Source: a bacterium HR37
GTDB lineage: Bacteria; Desulfobacterota_D; UBA1144; Nemesobacterales; CSP1-2
Length of the DNA stretch: 64,000 nucleotides
Direction: 5' to 3'
Assembly: GCA_002898375.1 (NCBI GenBank)
Contig: BEIN01000001.1
Coordinates: 284,729-348,728, forward strand
The notes below the pieces were generated by a model. It was given only the letters and a program-made list of their open reading frames with translations. It was not told where the DNA came from and ran no database searches. Both the position numbers and the translations under genes were made by a program. Within the stretch, counting starts at the first letter, position 1. Every line of letters starts with the position of its first letter. This document shows, piece by piece, positions 21,971 through 32,052 of the stretch.

Positions 21971-22984
21971 TTACCTCGATTTTAACTTTGGATCCATAGC
22001 ATTTCTAAAGCCCTCACCAACAAGATTAAAAGCAGTTACAGTCATAAAAATTGCCATACCTGGAAACAGAACAAGCCACCAAGCAAAATCCACATATCTT
22101 TGAGATTGGGATAACAACTCACCCCAGCTAGGGTTGGGTGGGGGTACTCCAAACCCAAGGAAGCTCAAGGCAGATTCCACAAGAATAGCACCTGCAACAC
22201 CAAAAGTTGCAGCAACAAGTACAGGAGCAAGAGCATTTGGCAGTATGTGTTTTATCATAACCCTTAGATCACCTCCACCAAGTGCAATAGCAGCTTCAAC
22301 AAAACTGTACTCTCTTAGCTTTAAAAACTCACCCCTTACCAACCTTGCAATTCCAGTCCAACCAGTTGCTCCAATAACAATCATTATGTTGTATATACTT
22401 GGATCTCTAAAGGCTAGAATTGTAAGGATCAAAAAGAAAACCGGAAAGGTAATCATTACCTCAAAAATCCTTGAAATGATAAAGTCAACGATCCCTCCAT
22501 AATAACCTGCTATCCCACCCATGAAGATTCCTATAAGCAAGGCTATACCAACAGAGACAAAACCTATAGAGAGAGAGACCTTTGTTCCATGTATCATGCG
22601 ACTTAACACATCTCTTCCCCTGTCATCTGTTCCAAAGAGATGTTCCCTGGAAGGTGGAGAAAGAACTGAAAGAAGATCATACTCGGTAGGACTGTATCTT
22701 ATGGGAGGGAACACGGCAAAATCTCCCTCTTTAAGGTTCTCTGCCAATTCCTTAAAGTCAACGGCATAAAACTCCCTGTATTCAAAGATCGCAGGAAAGT
22801 AAATCTTGCCATTCCATCTAAGCACAATAGGATTGCTACCAGCAAGAAGATCATCAAATATAGCCACTCCAACGAGCACAAGGATAAAGCAAAGTGCCAC
22901 TACAGCCAGCTTATCTTTTTTAAACTCCCTCCACACTCCAGACCAATAACCATGGTAGTCACCTTTATAAGTTCCTAAGGACAT
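21971..22984 (-). CDS. Oligopeptide/dipeptide ABC transporter permease (OppC/DppC-like)
   Basis: The 337-residue protein has an N-terminal membrane helix, a periplasmic insert (about residues 55-115) and then the HLFGTDDRGRDVLSRM segment that marks DppC-type permeases. The EAA loop reads EAAIALGGGDLRVMIKHILPN. It forms the transmembrane channel with the DppB-like subunit. It starts at the base after the stop of the partner permease (TAAATG). Confidence 0.9.
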   Translation of the reverse strand: MSLGTYKGDYHGYWSGVWREFKKDKLAVVALCFILVLVGVAIFDDLLAGSNPIVLRWNGKIYFPAIFEYREFYAVDFKELAENLKEGDFAVFPPIRYSPTEYDLLSVLSPPSREHLFGTDDRGRDVLSRMIHGTKVSLSIGFVSVGIALLIGIFMGGIAGYYGGIVDFIISRIFEVMITFPVFFLILTILAFRDPSIYNIMIVIGATGWTGIARLVRGEFLKLREYSFVEAAIALGGGDLRVMIKHILPNALAPVLVAATFGVAGAILVESALSFLGFGVPPPNPSWGELLSQSQRYVDFAWWLVLFPGMAIFMTVTAFNLVGEGFRNAMDPKLKSR

Positions 22985-23989
22985 TTATCCCTTTCTCTCC
23001 TCAAACGAGATCCTTGGGTCAACCAAGACGTAAGCAAGATCAGAAAGCAGAATCCCCACCAATGTAAGGAAAGCAGATATTGTAGCAATTGCCATTATAA
23101 CGGGATAGTCCCTAGAGAGCACCGCTTCAAAACCGAGTTGCCCTATTCCCGGTATGGAGAATATGTTTTCTATTATAACACTACCCCCTATCATAGCAGG
23201 AAGAACAGAAGCAACAAGTGTAATTATAGGGATAAGAGAATTCCTTAGTGCATGTTTAAATATAACCTTAGACTCAGGAAGTCCCTTTGCCCTAGCTGTT
23301 CGTATAAAGTCTTCTCTCAGTACCTCAAGTAAGCTTCCTTTCTGATAGCGAGAAAGATAGGCTAAATCCCCGTAGGTTAAGCAAATCACAGGAAGCGTGA
23401 TGTGCCATAGGAAGTCAACCACCCTCTTAAGGAAAGGAAAGCCCTCAGCACCTGGGGATAGAATCCCGTATATGGGAAAGACATCCCAAAACTCTCCTCC
23501 TCCCAAAAAATATATAAGTACAACAGCAAGCCAGAAACTCGGAATAGAGTAGAGAGCGAAAAGAACAAATGTGATTGCTCTTTCGACTAGGCTTCCGTGT
23601 CTCACAGCAGAGTATACCCCTAAAGGAATTGATATTAGGTATACGAGAAATATAGAAATCAGGTTAAGAGATAAGGTAACTGGCAATCTTTCCGCTATCT
23701 TCTCCATAACCGGACGATGGTCCTTATAGGAACGACCAAAATCAAGGGTAAAAACACGTTTTAACCATATCCAGTAACGCACATATATGGGTTTGTCCAA
23801 CCCGTATAGTTTCTTGGTTTGCTCAATAATCTCCTGGGTAATAGCCTCTGCCTTTATCCCCTCACCAAATTGAACCTTTCTAGAGATCGGATTACCAGGA
23901 GCAAGCTGAATTACGAAAAACGTGATAAGGGTAATTCCAAGAAGCGTAGGTATAAGCAAAATCAACCGTTTAAGTATGTAGTTTCTCAT
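22985..23989 (-). CDS. Oligopeptide/dipeptide ABC transporter permease (OppB/DppB-like)
   Basis: The 334-residue protein begins MRNYILKRLILLIPTLLGITL, typical of DppB. It has six hydrophobic segments and the EAA loop with RTARAKGLPESKVIFKHALRN. The ATG at 23989 is preferred over a GTG three codons upstream. It pairs with the DppC-like permease in the inner membrane. Confidence 0.9.
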   Translation of the reverse strand: MRNYILKRLILLIPTLLGITLITFFVIQLAPGNPISRKVQFGEGIKAEAITQEIIEQTKKLYGLDKPIYVRYWIWLKRVFTLDFGRSYKDHRPVMEKIAERLPVTLSLNLISIFLVYLISIPLGVYSAVRHGSLVERAITFVLFALYSIPSFWLAVVLIYFLGGGEFWDVFPIYGILSPGAEGFPFLKRVVDFLWHITLPVICLTYGDLAYLSRYQKGSLLEVLREDFIRTARAKGLPESKVIFKHALRNSLIPIITLVASVLPAMIGGSVIIENIFSIPGIGQLGFEAVLSRDYPVIMAIATISAFLTLVGILLSDLAYVLVDPRISFEERKG

Positions 23990-24020
23990 ATTTACCACTC
24001 AAACAGAGATTAGAGTTTAT

Positions 24021-25697
24021 TCAATAGATTAGAGCCAATTTCTCCCTATACTTTTGAAAAGGTAACGGAACATACCACTCAAGTGGATCAATACCCAGGG
24101 GATAAACCTTTACCCCTCTAAACCGCTTATGAAGAGCAACAGTTGATTTACGACAGAAAAGAAATGTGTATGGTTGTTCCTCATGGATTATCCTTGCAAG
24201 TTTTCTAAATAATCTAACCCTCTTTGCTTTATCAAACTCTTTTCGTGCCTGTTCCATTATTCTGTCAGCCTCATCGTTTTTAAACCCAACAAAGTTCGAT
24301 CCCCTCTCAGCCTGAGAAGAATGCCACACCTGATAGGGATCAGACTCAACCCCCATGGACCAAGCAAGCGTTACAGCATCAAATCTTCTTTCCTCAAGAT
24401 GCTTAACAAAAACTGCCCATTCAAGCCTTCTTATCCTCATTCTTATCCCAACCTTCTTAAGTTCTTCCTCCAGTATAGTGGCTATTTGCTCAGCAGTTAT
24501 GGAACCACTTGGTATCAGAAATTCAAATTCGAATTTTACCCCATCCTTATCCCTGATTCCATCGCCATCATGATCAACCCAGCCCGCCTCATCCAGAAGC
24601 TTTTTTGCCTCCACGGGATCATAGGGATATGGCTTTATCGAGTGATCATATTCAGGACTGTATATGTAGAAAGGATTGGTAACGATTTCCCCCAGGTTAT
24701 AGAGGATCTTCTCCAGTATCAGTTCTCTGTTTACAAGATGTGTCATTGCCCTTCTTACCCTTTTATCCGAGAAAAAAGGTCTTCTTGTATTCCAGCCTAT
24801 ATAGCTGTAGTTTGGGGTAAAGTAGCTTAACTTCCTAAAGTTCTTCTTAAAGCGTTGTGAAGAGGTCTGCCTTGCCCACTGTATAGGGGTAAGGCCTGTA
24901 AGGTCTATTTCCTCCCGTTTAAGCACCTGAAGAGCCACGGTAGGATCACTTATGATCTTAAACACTATCCTTTTTATGTAAGGCTTTTTACCCCAATAAT
25001 CTTCGTTTCTATCAAGAATTATCTCCTCCCCGGTGTTCCATCTAACAAACCTGTAGGGGCCAGTTCCAATAGGGGCTCTTCCCGCGGGATTGGTATTAAA
25101 ATCGCCTTTCTCAAACACGTGTTTTGGTACTATAGGGATTCCTCCACAAAACTCAAGAGCCAGAAAATAAGGCTTGGAATAAGAGCACCTAACAGTGTAA
25201 TCATCGATAGCCTCTATGCTCCTAATGTCTTTGTAATATGCCCTAAGGTGGGGAGCATCCACCTCGGGATCCATTATCTTCTCATAAGAGAAGACAACAT
25301 CATGAGCCGTAAAAGGGTATCCATCATGCCATTTAACCCCTCTTCTTAGATGAAAAGTAAAGGTAAGTTTATCTTCAGATACTTCCCATGACTCCGCAAG
25401 AAGGGGAACAATCTCAAGGGTTTTGTTATCCCTTTTTACAAGGGTTTCGTATATCTTCCCACTGTTTACTATAGACTCGTAGGCATCGGTTGCTGTAATC
25501 GGATTTAGTGTACCGGGCTCTGCTCCTAAATTATATATAAGCCAGTCTCCCTCAGCCGGCTCCAGATTAACACCATCTAAATAAGCCTCCTCCCCAGAAA
25601 CACCTTCGCTCTCATTTGACCCACCACAGGAGACAATAACAGATAAGAAAAGAACAAAAGACAGATTTAAAGCCCAGATACCGTATACCCTTAACAT
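24021..25697 (-). CDS. Peptide-type ABC transporter substrate-binding lipoprotein
   Basis: From the ATG at 25697 the protein has 558 residues. It starts with a signal peptide ending in a lipobox (SVIVSC followed by GG), so it should be a lipid-anchored periplasmic protein. The body matches the DppA/OppA family (SBP family 5), with LNPITATDAYESIV near the mature N-terminus and FHLRRGVKWHDGYPFTAHDVVFS. Upstream in-frame TTG and GTG codons would make it overlap the slipin gene. It is the first gene of the transporter operon and defines its substrate. Confidence 0.9.
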   Translation of the reverse strand: MLRVYGIWALNLSFVLFLSVIVSCGGSNESEGVSGEEAYLDGVNLEPAEGDWLIYNLGAEPGTLNPITATDAYESIVNSGKIYETLVKRDNKTLEIVPLLAESWEVSEDKLTFTFHLRRGVKWHDGYPFTAHDVVFSYEKIMDPEVDAPHLRAYYKDIRSIEAIDDYTVRCSYSKPYFLALEFCGGIPIVPKHVFEKGDFNTNPAGRAPIGTGPYRFVRWNTGEEIILDRNEDYWGKKPYIKRIVFKIISDPTVALQVLKREEIDLTGLTPIQWARQTSSQRFKKNFRKLSYFTPNYSYIGWNTRRPFFSDKRVRRAMTHLVNRELILEKILYNLGEIVTNPFYIYSPEYDHSIKPYPYDPVEAKKLLDEAGWVDHDGDGIRDKDGVKFEFEFLIPSGSITAEQIATILEEELKKVGIRMRIRRLEWAVFVKHLEERRFDAVTLAWSMGVESDPYQVWHSSQAERGSNFVGFKNDEADRIMEQARKEFDKAKRVRLFRKLARIIHEEQPYTFLFCRKSTVALHKRFRGVKVYPLGIDPLEWYVPLPFQKYREKLALIY

Positions 25698-25704
25698 CAC
25701 CGAA

Positions 25705-26454
25705 TCACTTTGAACCTTTTTCAAAAAAAGGTCTAAGAAGGTCTAGGGGAATCGGAAAAACTATCGTTGAGTTTCTCTCAGATGCCACCTCAGTAAGGGT
25801 CTGCAAAAACCTAAGCTGAAGGGACATTGGATTCTGTGACAGAATAGCAGATGCCTCTGCAAGTCTGGTTGCAGCTTGATATTCCCCCTCAGCGCTTATA
25901 ACCTTTGCACGTCTTTCCCTTTCGGCCTCTGCCTGGCGAGCCATTGCACGTTGCATCTCCTGAGGCAGGTCAACGTACTTGATCTCAACAAGGGAAACCT
26001 TTATGCCCCACGGATCCGTATGCTTATCCAAAACCTCCTGGATGTGAACATTTAACTTCTCCCTTTCAGAGAGAAGCTCATCAAGCTCCACCTGTCCGAG
26101 TATACTTCTAAGGGTAGTCTGAGCGAGCTGGGAGGTTGCGTAAAGGTAGTTTTCTACCTGAATCACAGCCTTTATTGGATCAACAACCCTAAAATAAACA
26201 ACAGCATTGACCTTAACGGAGACATTATCCTTGGTGATAACATCCTGAGGGGGAACATCCATCGTTATTACCCTAAGGCCAATCCTTACCATCTTATCTA
26301 CCCCAGGGATGATCCACGTAATACCTGGACCTCGCGGATCAATTACCCTTCCCAACCTAAATACCACACCCCGTTCGTACTCGTTTAATACCTTTATTCC
26401 CGAGAGTATAAAAAGTATCACAAAGGCTATAAATATAAGAACAGGACCTGACAT
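25705..26454 (-). CDS. Slipin / stomatin-like SPFH-domain membrane protein
   Basis: The 249-residue protein has one N-terminal membrane helix (residues about 4-20) and the SPFH domain beginning [16 protein letters not shown] coiled-coil segment with [19 protein letters not shown] follows. Slipins form membrane-associated rings and are encoded next to NfeD proteases, as here. In Pyrococcus the partner protease cleaves the C-terminal region of the slipin. It starts 20 bases after nfeD with an AGGAGG site, so the pair is one unit. Confidence 0.93.
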   Translation of the reverse strand: MSGPVLIFIAFVILFILSGIKVLNEYERGVVFRLGRVIDPRGPGITWIIPGVDKMVRIGLRVITMDVPPQDVITKDNVSVKVNAVVYFRVVDPIKAVIQVENYLYATSQLAQTTLRSILGQVELDELLSEREKLNVHIQEVLDKHTDPWGIKVSLVEIKYVDLPQEMQRAMARQAEAERERRAKVISAEGEYQAATRLAEASAILSQNPMSLQLRFLQTLTEVASERNSTIVFPIPLDLLRPFFEKGSK

Positions 26455-26474
26455 AATTCCTTCCTCCTTTTAGT

Positions 26475-27803
26475 CTAAGCTTTTTTCACCTTCAACCTGA
26501 AGTTATCACCAACCTTGACAACCCTTACCTTTTCACCTTTGCTGATTTTACTTTCACTTTCAGCATCCCAGTACTCCCCCTGAACAAAAATCTTTCCGGT
26601 TGTATCTATATCGGTTATCGCTATCCCCTCTTTGTCAATTAGCCCCTCAAACCCCACAGTTGCACGCAGACGCTGTGCCTTTACAAGCTGATACGCAACA
26701 AAAAGGAAAAAAAGCCCCACAGCAAGGGTTGCAGCAACCACAACATCAAATCCAACTCTTACATCGGATTCTGGAGTGTCAAAGAGAAGAAGAGCTCCGA
26801 GTATAAAGCTTATAACCCCACCGACACCAAGCACCCCAAAGCTTGTTATGTAGATCTCAGCTATAAAGAGCAGAAGAGAAAGCACAAGCAGGGCCAGTCC
26901 AGCGTAATTAAAGGGAAGGATCTGAAGGGAGACAAGGCCAAGAAGCAGGCATATTGCACCTGCAACCCCCGGAAAAATCAAACCGGGATTATAAAACTCT
27001 ATAAGAAGCCCAAGAGAACCCAGTGAGATCAACAAGAATGCAATATCCGGAGTACTTAGAGTATCTATTAGCTTTTGCTTAAAATTCATCTCCATTCTCT
27101 CTACAACTGCCCCTTTCGTACGAAGTACCTTTTTTCCTTCCGGAAGCTCAACCTCACGTCCATCGATCTGGGCAAGAAGGTCCGTCAGGTTAGGAGCAAT
27201 AACATCTATTACACGTTTTTTTAAAGCCTCCGTAGCGGTAATTGAAGCACTGTTTCTTACAGCCTCTATTGCCCATTTTGTGTTTCTCTTCCTCTTCTCG
27301 GCTATACTCTCTATAAAAGAAGAGGCAAAATTCTCGATTTTCTCATTGAATTTTCTCCTTTCCGAGTTCTGTTTTTCATCTTCATCCTGCCTACCACCCG
27401 GGGAAATCATAACAGGATGAGCAGCCCCTATACTTGTCCCCTCAGCCATCGCAGCTATATGGGCAGACAGGGTAATAAACACACCTGCTGAGGTAGCAGT
27501 AGCACCGCTTGGATAAACATAAACTATAATGGGAACAGGAGAGTTTAGAATCAGCTGTACTATCTCCTTGGTTGATGTAAGAAGCCCCCCAGGTGTATCA
27601 AGCAGTATCACTATAGCCTCTGCTGAGCTTTCCTTAGCTAGTTCCAAGCCCTTTCTTATATAGTCAACCGTAGCCGGGTTTATAGTACCGTTTACCTCCA
27701 AAAGGATTATCCTTCTCTCTGAACCAGAAGGGTTACCGTAGGCTAATAATTCCAGAAGGAATATAAGAAGAACAATCACACAAAGTGAAAACGTTTTTTT
27801 CAT
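26475..27803 (-). CDS. NfeD-family membrane serine protease
   Basis: From the ATG at 27803 the protein has 442 residues with a signal peptide ending near AYG. A ClpP-class protease domain follows, with DTPGGLLTS and the nucleophile region GATATSAGVF. Then come four membrane helices (about 240-360) and a C-terminal OB-fold NfeD domain. This is the long NfeD1b type paired with slipins. A GTG five codons upstream is possible but lengthens the signal without need. It is the first gene of a run that continues into the peptide transporter. Confidence 0.92.
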   Translation of the reverse strand: MKKTFSLCVIVLLIFLLELLAYGNPSGSERRIILLEVNGTINPATVDYIRKGLELAKESSAEAIVILLDTPGGLLTSTKEIVQLILNSPVPIIVYVYPSGATATSAGVFITLSAHIAAMAEGTSIGAAHPVMISPGGRQDEDEKQNSERRKFNEKIENFASSFIESIAEKRKRNTKWAIEAVRNSASITATEALKKRVIDVIAPNLTDLLAQIDGREVELPEGKKVLRTKGAVVERMEMNFKQKLIDTLSTPDIAFLLISLGSLGLLIEFYNPGLIFPGVAGAICLLLGLVSLQILPFNYAGLALLVLSLLLFIAEIYITSFGVLGVGGVISFILGALLLFDTPESDVRVGFDVVVAATLAVGLFFLFVAYQLVKAQRLRATVGFEGLIDKEGIAITDIDTTGKIFVQGEYWDAESESKISKGEKVRVVKVGDNFRLKVKKA

Positions 27804-27826
27804 AGCTTTTAACCGCACTCAAAGAT

Positions 27827-27855
27827 ATTGTAGCTTTCTACTAAAAAAACCGCAA
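27827..27855 (-). promoter_or_regulatory. Sigma70-type promoter for nfeD-slipin
   Basis: On the minus strand TTGCGG (27850-27855) and TACAAT (27827-27832) are 17 bases apart. The nfeD ATG lies 23 bases below the -10. It is divergent from the promoter of the TPR gene. Confidence 0.45.
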
Positions 27856-27889
27856 GTACACATAGGGGACTGGCTTCCTTCCCTTCCAA

Positions 27890-27917
27890 TTGACTTGTGT
27901 TTTTATCTATCTATAAT
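27890..27917 (+). promoter_or_regulatory. Strong promoter placed for a leaderless transcript
   Basis: TTGACT (27890-27895) and a perfect TATAAT (27912-27917) are 16 bases apart. Only six bases separate the -10 from the ATG at 27924, so transcription should start at or within a base of the A of the start codon. No ribosome-binding site can fit. Confidence 0.7.
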
Positions 27918-27923
27918 CTTTGT

Positions 27924-28553
27924 ATGAAAAAGGCGGCAAAGATAACACCAAAAGAGATAAAGAAACCAGATAAATTTAGAAGGGCAATTGCAAAAGCTAT
28001 TGAGTTTGTTTCCGATAACCATATAAGACTCGGTTTAGCATTGCTGGGTATTTTAACCGTTCTTATAGTATCTTTTTTTATTCTCCATTCCCTTGAGCAA
28101 AAAAGGCTTCGGGCAAACTCTGAATTCAGAAAAGCTGTACAGACCTATTTAGAAGGGAACAAAGCCGAGGCACTGAAGGAATTTTTAAGCATTTCAGAAA
28201 AATACCCTCAAGCAAAGATATCAAAGATTGCGCTCTACTATGCAGGAGCAATCAACTACGATCTGGGAAATTATGATGAATCCATAAGGATCCTGGGTGA
28301 TCTCATTAAAAGAGGAATCGAGGATAAAAACCTAAAAGATGCAGCCTATCTTACAATTGGCCTCTCAAACTTTAACAAGGGTAACTGGCAGGAAGCTATA
28401 GATTACCTATCGAAGGTAGAAGGAGCAAAAAGTCCTTATAGAAGTCAAGCAAAGCTTCATATAGGATTGGCCCTTGAAAAACTTGGTCAGTTTAACAAAG
28501 CCGAAAAAATATATAGGGAGTTACTTACTCAGGAAACAAGAAGCATTATGTAG
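27924..28553 (+). CDS. Membrane-anchored TPR protein (YfgM/TolA-coordinator-like)
   Basis: The 209-residue protein has a basic cytoplasmic N-terminus, one membrane helix (about residues 36-57, LGLALLGILTVLIVSFF) and then tetratricopeptide-like repeats. The repeats include GNKAEALKEFLSISEKYP, ALYYAGAINYDLGNYDESI and AKLHIGLALEKLGQFNKAEKIY. This layout resembles YfgM-type ancillary proteins and other tetratricopeptide proteins facing the periplasm. Its partner is unknown. The ATG at 27924 is chosen because it lies just below a strong promoter; an upstream GTG at 27897 lies inside the promoter and is rejected. Confidence 0.7.
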   Translation: MKKAAKITPKEIKKPDKFRRAIAKAIEFVSDNHIRLGLALLGILTVLIVSFFILHSLEQKRLRANSEFRKAVQTYLEGNKAEALKEFLSISEKYPQAKISKIALYYAGAINYDLGNYDESIRILGDLIKRGIEDKNLKDAAYLTIGLSNFNKGNWQEAIDYLSKVEGAKSPYRSQAKLHIGLALEKLGQFNKAEKIYRELLTQETRSIM

Positions 28554-28579
28554 AATTCCATTACTTGCGGAGGCTAGAG

Positions 28580-28939
28580 ATGGTTGCACTTCTATCGGTA
28601 ATAATAGGCCTGGTTACAGGAATAGCAAGTGGTTTTTTTGGAATCGGGGGAGGGCTTATACTTGTTCCTGCTTTAGTTTACTTTTTTAACCTAACCCAAC
28701 ACCAAGCTCAGGGCACCTCTTTAGCAGTCCTTACCCCTCCAATAGTACTTCTTGCCACTATAAAGTACTATAGGGAAGGAAATGTAAATCTCTATATAGC
28801 CATATTTATAGCCCTAGGATTTGTGGTAGGTGCATATCTAGGAGCAGTTTTTGTACACTATGTTTCAGACCCACTTTTAAAGAAGCTGTTTGGAATCCTG
28901 CTCTTTTTTGTTTCTCTAAAAATGATACTCTGGAGCTAG
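28580..28939 (+). CDS. Half-size TauE/SafE-family membrane protein
   Basis: The 119-residue protein starts at an ATG 6 bases after GGAGG. It has the TauE/SafE signature GFFGIGGGLILVPALVYFF and about four membrane helices, but is half the length of typical TauE permeases (about 250). Such half-size members presumably dimerise. The substrate could be a sulfonate, sulfite or other organic anion, which is not determinable here. Its 3' end overlaps the 3' end of miaA by 4 bases on the opposite strand. Confidence 0.8.
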   Translation: MVALLSVIIGLVTGIASGFFGIGGGLILVPALVYFFNLTQHQAQGTSLAVLTPPIVLLATIKYYREGNVNLYIAIFIALGFVVGAYLGAVFVHYVSDPLLKKLFGILLFFVSLKMILWS

Positions 28940-29871
28940 TGACTAAAGAAACCATAAACCCTATCAACAATCCTGTCCAGATCCCTTGATAAACTATACC
29001 ACTCTATATCACCATCTCTTCTAAGCCATGTCATCTGGCGCTTGGCAAACCGTCTTGTATCCCGCTTTATAAGCTCAACAGCCTCCTCAAGAGTAATCTC
29101 ACCATCAAGATACCGGTTTATCTGCTTATAACCTATAGACTGCATGGGCTTTAGTTCCCTGTTAAAGCCCATATCTCTTAGCATCCTTACCTCTTCCACA
29201 AAGCCCTCTTTGAGCATCCTCTCAACTCTCCGGTTTATTTTATCTTTAAGACCCTCCTTGTTCTCAAAAAGCCCTATCTTAAGCACATGATACTCACTTT
29301 CCCTAAATCCATGCTCCCTCTGTAACTCTGACATCCTTCTTCCCGTAAGATAGTAGACCTCTAAAGCCCTTTCAATCCTTACATAGTCGTTTGGGTGAAT
29401 ACGGGAAGCAGACTCTGGATCAATAGATTTTAACATACTATAGACATAAGATGGACCATACCTGGACTTAAGAGACCTTAGGTGCTCCCTTATGTTACTA
29501 TCAGCTGAAATTCCCTCAACTATACCACAGAGAAGCACCCTTACGTAAAGATAAGTGCCCCCAACAACTATTACCTTCCTGGAGTTTCTGTGAAGCTCTT
29601 TAATCAGCTCTCTGGCATACCTTCTATAAAGACCTGCATTGAACTCCTCGTCGGGATTAACTATATCGATAAGATGATGTGGAACCTGTTGTCTTTCCTC
29701 TCTCGTTGGTTTTGCAGTACCTATATCAAGATACCTATAAACTTGAAGGGAATCAGCACTTACTATATCCCCACCTATTCTTTTGGCTATTTCAATAGCA
29801 AGCTTACTTTTCCCTACCGCTGTAGGTCCCAGTATGACAACCAGTTTGGGTTTCTCTTCCCTGTCCAGCAT
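28936..29871 (-). CDS. miaA: tRNA dimethylallyltransferase
   Basis: The 311-residue protein has the P-loop GPTAVGKSKLA, SADSLQVYRYLDIGTAKPT and the QQVPHHLIDIV segment characteristic of MiaA. It adds a dimethylallyl group to A37 of tRNAs reading U-starting codons. It lies 26 bases downstream of pnp and probably closes the long translation operon. The length is normal. Confidence 0.96.
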   Translation of the reverse strand: MLDREEKPKLVVILGPTAVGKSKLAIEIAKRIGGDIVSADSLQVYRYLDIGTAKPTREERQQVPHHLIDIVNPDEEFNAGLYRRYARELIKELHRNSRKVIVVGGTYLYVRVLLCGIVEGISADSNIREHLRSLKSRYGPSYVYSMLKSIDPESASRIHPNDYVRIERALEVYYLTGRRMSELQREHGFRESEYHVLKIGLFENKEGLKDKINRRVERMLKEGFVEEVRMLRDMGFNRELKPMQSIGYKQINRYLDGEITLEEAVELIKRDTRRFAKRQMTWLRRDGDIEWYSLSRDLDRIVDRVYGFFSH

Positions 29872-29897
29872 AAAAGTCTTTTTTTAATGAAAAAAAC

Positions 29898-32027
29898 CTA
29901 TACATTGGCACGGTCTTGGCTTTTTCTGTAGTCTTCAATGTTCTCTCCCAGAGCCTCTTTTCTACTTAACCTTATCCTACCATCCTTTTCAATACCGATA
30001 CATTTTACAAGTATCTCATCTCCTTCCCTCACTATATCAGATACACTACGTACCCTGGTTGGAGCAAGCTCTGATATATGTACCAGTCCATCTACGCCGT
30101 GGAACAACTCAACTATTGCTCCAAAATCAAGAATCTTCTTAACCGTTCCAAGATATATTTTCCCCACCTCAACTTCCTGAACAATCTCCTTTATCATTGC
30201 AGCTGCCTTCTCACATGCCTCTTTGCTTGAAGCAGCAATGTTTACCCTACCTGATTCCTCTATATCTATAGTTGTTCCCGTTTCCTCTATAATCTTCTTT
30301 ATAGTCCTTCCTCCGGGTCCTATTACATCCTTTATCTTTTCCGGTTTTACCTGAATAGAGATAATCCTAGGAGCAAAGGCAGATATCTCCGGTCTGGGTT
30401 CTTTTATTATCTCATTCATCTTATCGATAATAAATAGCCTTCCTTCACGCGCTTGCTGCAGTGCTTCTGTAAGTATCTCACGCGTAATCCCCTTAACCTT
30501 GATGTCCATTTGCAGTGCGGTAACACCCTCTGTAGTACCTGCAACCTTAAAGTCCATATCACCCAGCTGATCCTCGTCTCCAAGTATATCAGATAGTATT
30601 ATAAAGCGGTTTTCATCCTTTATAAGACCCATTGCAATTCCACCGACATGTGCTCTTATGGGAACACCTGCATCCATCAGGGAAAGACTTCCTCCACATA
30701 CAGTTGCCATAGAGGAAGAACCGTTTGATTCAAGTACATCCGAAACAACGCGAATCGTATAGGGGAAATTCTCTTTCGATGGAAGCACAGGAACAAGCGC
30801 CCTCTCAGCAAGTGCACCGTGTCCGATTTCCCTTCGCCCAGGAGCAAGACGCGTTCCAATCTCACCTACAGAAAACGGAGGAAAATTATAGTGCAACATA
30901 AATCGCTTTGTAACCTCACCCTCAAGCGCATCTATCCTCTGCTCATCATATGCTGTACCCAAAGTGGTCATTACAGCAACCTGGGTTTCTCCTCTTGTAA
31001 AAAGAGCGGAACCATGAGTACGCGGCAAGAAACCAACCTCCCCACTTATTGGTCTTATATCCTTGTAGCCTCTTCCATCTATTCTCCTCTTATCATTGAT
31101 TATAATCTCGCGTACAAGCTCTCTCTTAAGTTTCTCAAAGACTTTAGATATTGCAACCTCCATTCCCGGAAACTGTGGAAGCAAGGCTTCAACGGTTTTC
31201 TGATATACCTCTTGAATCTTTTCACGTCTCCTTACCTTATAGGGAATACAAATTGCCTCTTTAAGCTGTTCTCTTGCAAACTCTATAACCCTTGCGGTAA
31301 GAACCGGGTCCTCAACAAAGCTTGGAACCTCTCTTTTTATAATATCCAAACCACTTATAAGCTCCTCCTGAGGTCTAATAAACTCCTGAAGACACCTGTG
31401 ACCAAACAAAAGCGCTTCCACTATATCAGCTTCAGGAACCTCATTTGCACCACCCTCTACCATCACTATGGCCTCTTTCGTTCCAGCAACAACTATATCC
31501 ATATCGCTTCTCTCAAGTTCGCTTCTAACTGGGTTGCACACAAACTCCCCATTTATACGTCCAACCCTAACCGCTGCTAAAGGGCCATCAAAGGGTATAT
31601 CCGATACACAAAGAGCAGCCGAAGCCGCCGTAACAGAGAGCACATCCGGATCGTTATCCTGGTCAGCAGAGAGAACCGTAACTATAATCTGCATGGGATA
31701 GGTAAAATCCTTTGGAATAAGAGGTCTTATGGGTCTATCAATGAGTCTGGAAGTTAACACCTCTTTCTCACTCGGTCGTCCTTCCCTCTTAAAGTATCCT
31801 CCGGGGATCCTTCCTGCAGCATAAGCCCTTTCCTGATAGTTAACAGTTAATGGAAGAAAATCCTCACCTTCTATTCTCTCTTTTCCAGCTACGACCGTAG
31901 CTAGTACAGCAGTTCCTTCGTAGCGAGCAAGCACAGCACCATTGGCTTGTTTTGCAAGCCTTCCAGTTTCAAGCTCAAATTCTCTTCCAAAAACACGAAC
32001 CTTAACGCGCCTTAGTTCACTAACCAC
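29898..32027 (-). CDS. pnp: Polyribonucleotide nucleotidyltransferase (PNPase)
   Basis: The 709-residue protein has two RNase PH-like domains, a KH domain ([17 protein letters not shown]) and a C-terminal S1 domain. The catalytic region [11 protein letters not shown] is intact. It degrades RNA 3' to 5' using phosphate. The start is GTG at 32027, 10 bases from an AGGAGG site, and no ATG is available nearby. It follows rpsO, the conserved order. Confidence 0.97.
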   Translation of the reverse strand: MVSELRRVKVRVFGREFELETGRLAKQANGAVLARYEGTAVLATVVAGKERIEGEDFLPLTVNYQERAYAAGRIPGGYFKREGRPSEKEVLTSRLIDRPIRPLIPKDFTYPMQIIVTVLSADQDNDPDVLSVTAASAALCVSDIPFDGPLAAVRVGRINGEFVCNPVRSELERSDMDIVVAGTKEAIVMVEGGANEVPEADIVEALLFGHRCLQEFIRPQEELISGLDIIKREVPSFVEDPVLTARVIEFAREQLKEAICIPYKVRRREKIQEVYQKTVEALLPQFPGMEVAISKVFEKLKRELVREIIINDKRRIDGRGYKDIRPISGEVGFLPRTHGSALFTRGETQVAVMTTLGTAYDEQRIDALEGEVTKRFMLHYNFPPFSVGEIGTRLAPGRREIGHGALAERALVPVLPSKENFPYTIRVVSDVLESNGSSSMATVCGGSLSLMDAGVPIRAHVGGIAMGLIKDENRFIILSDILGDEDQLGDMDFKVAGTTEGVTALQMDIKVKGITREILTEALQQAREGRLFIIDKMNEIIKEPRPEISAFAPRIISIQVKPEKIKDVIGPGGRTIKKIIEETGTTIDIEESGRVNIAASSKEACEKAAAMIKEIVQEVEVGKIYLGTVKKILDFGAIVELFHGVDGLVHISELAPTRVRSVSDIVREGDEILVKCIGIEKDGRIRLSRKEALGENIEDYRKSQDRANV

Positions 32028-32052
32028 CCCTTTAGTACCTCCTTATAGTTTT

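Noticed and set aside
24280..24300. TTCGATC-like tRNA T-arm sequences, for example inside the substrate-binding protein gene
   Set aside because: They lie in coding sequence and no acceptor or anticodon stems can be formed around them; no intergenic gap has a tRNA.
27897..27923. Upstream GTG start of the TPR protein
   Set aside because: It lies inside the -35/-10 spacer of the promoter, so it would not be transcribed from it.
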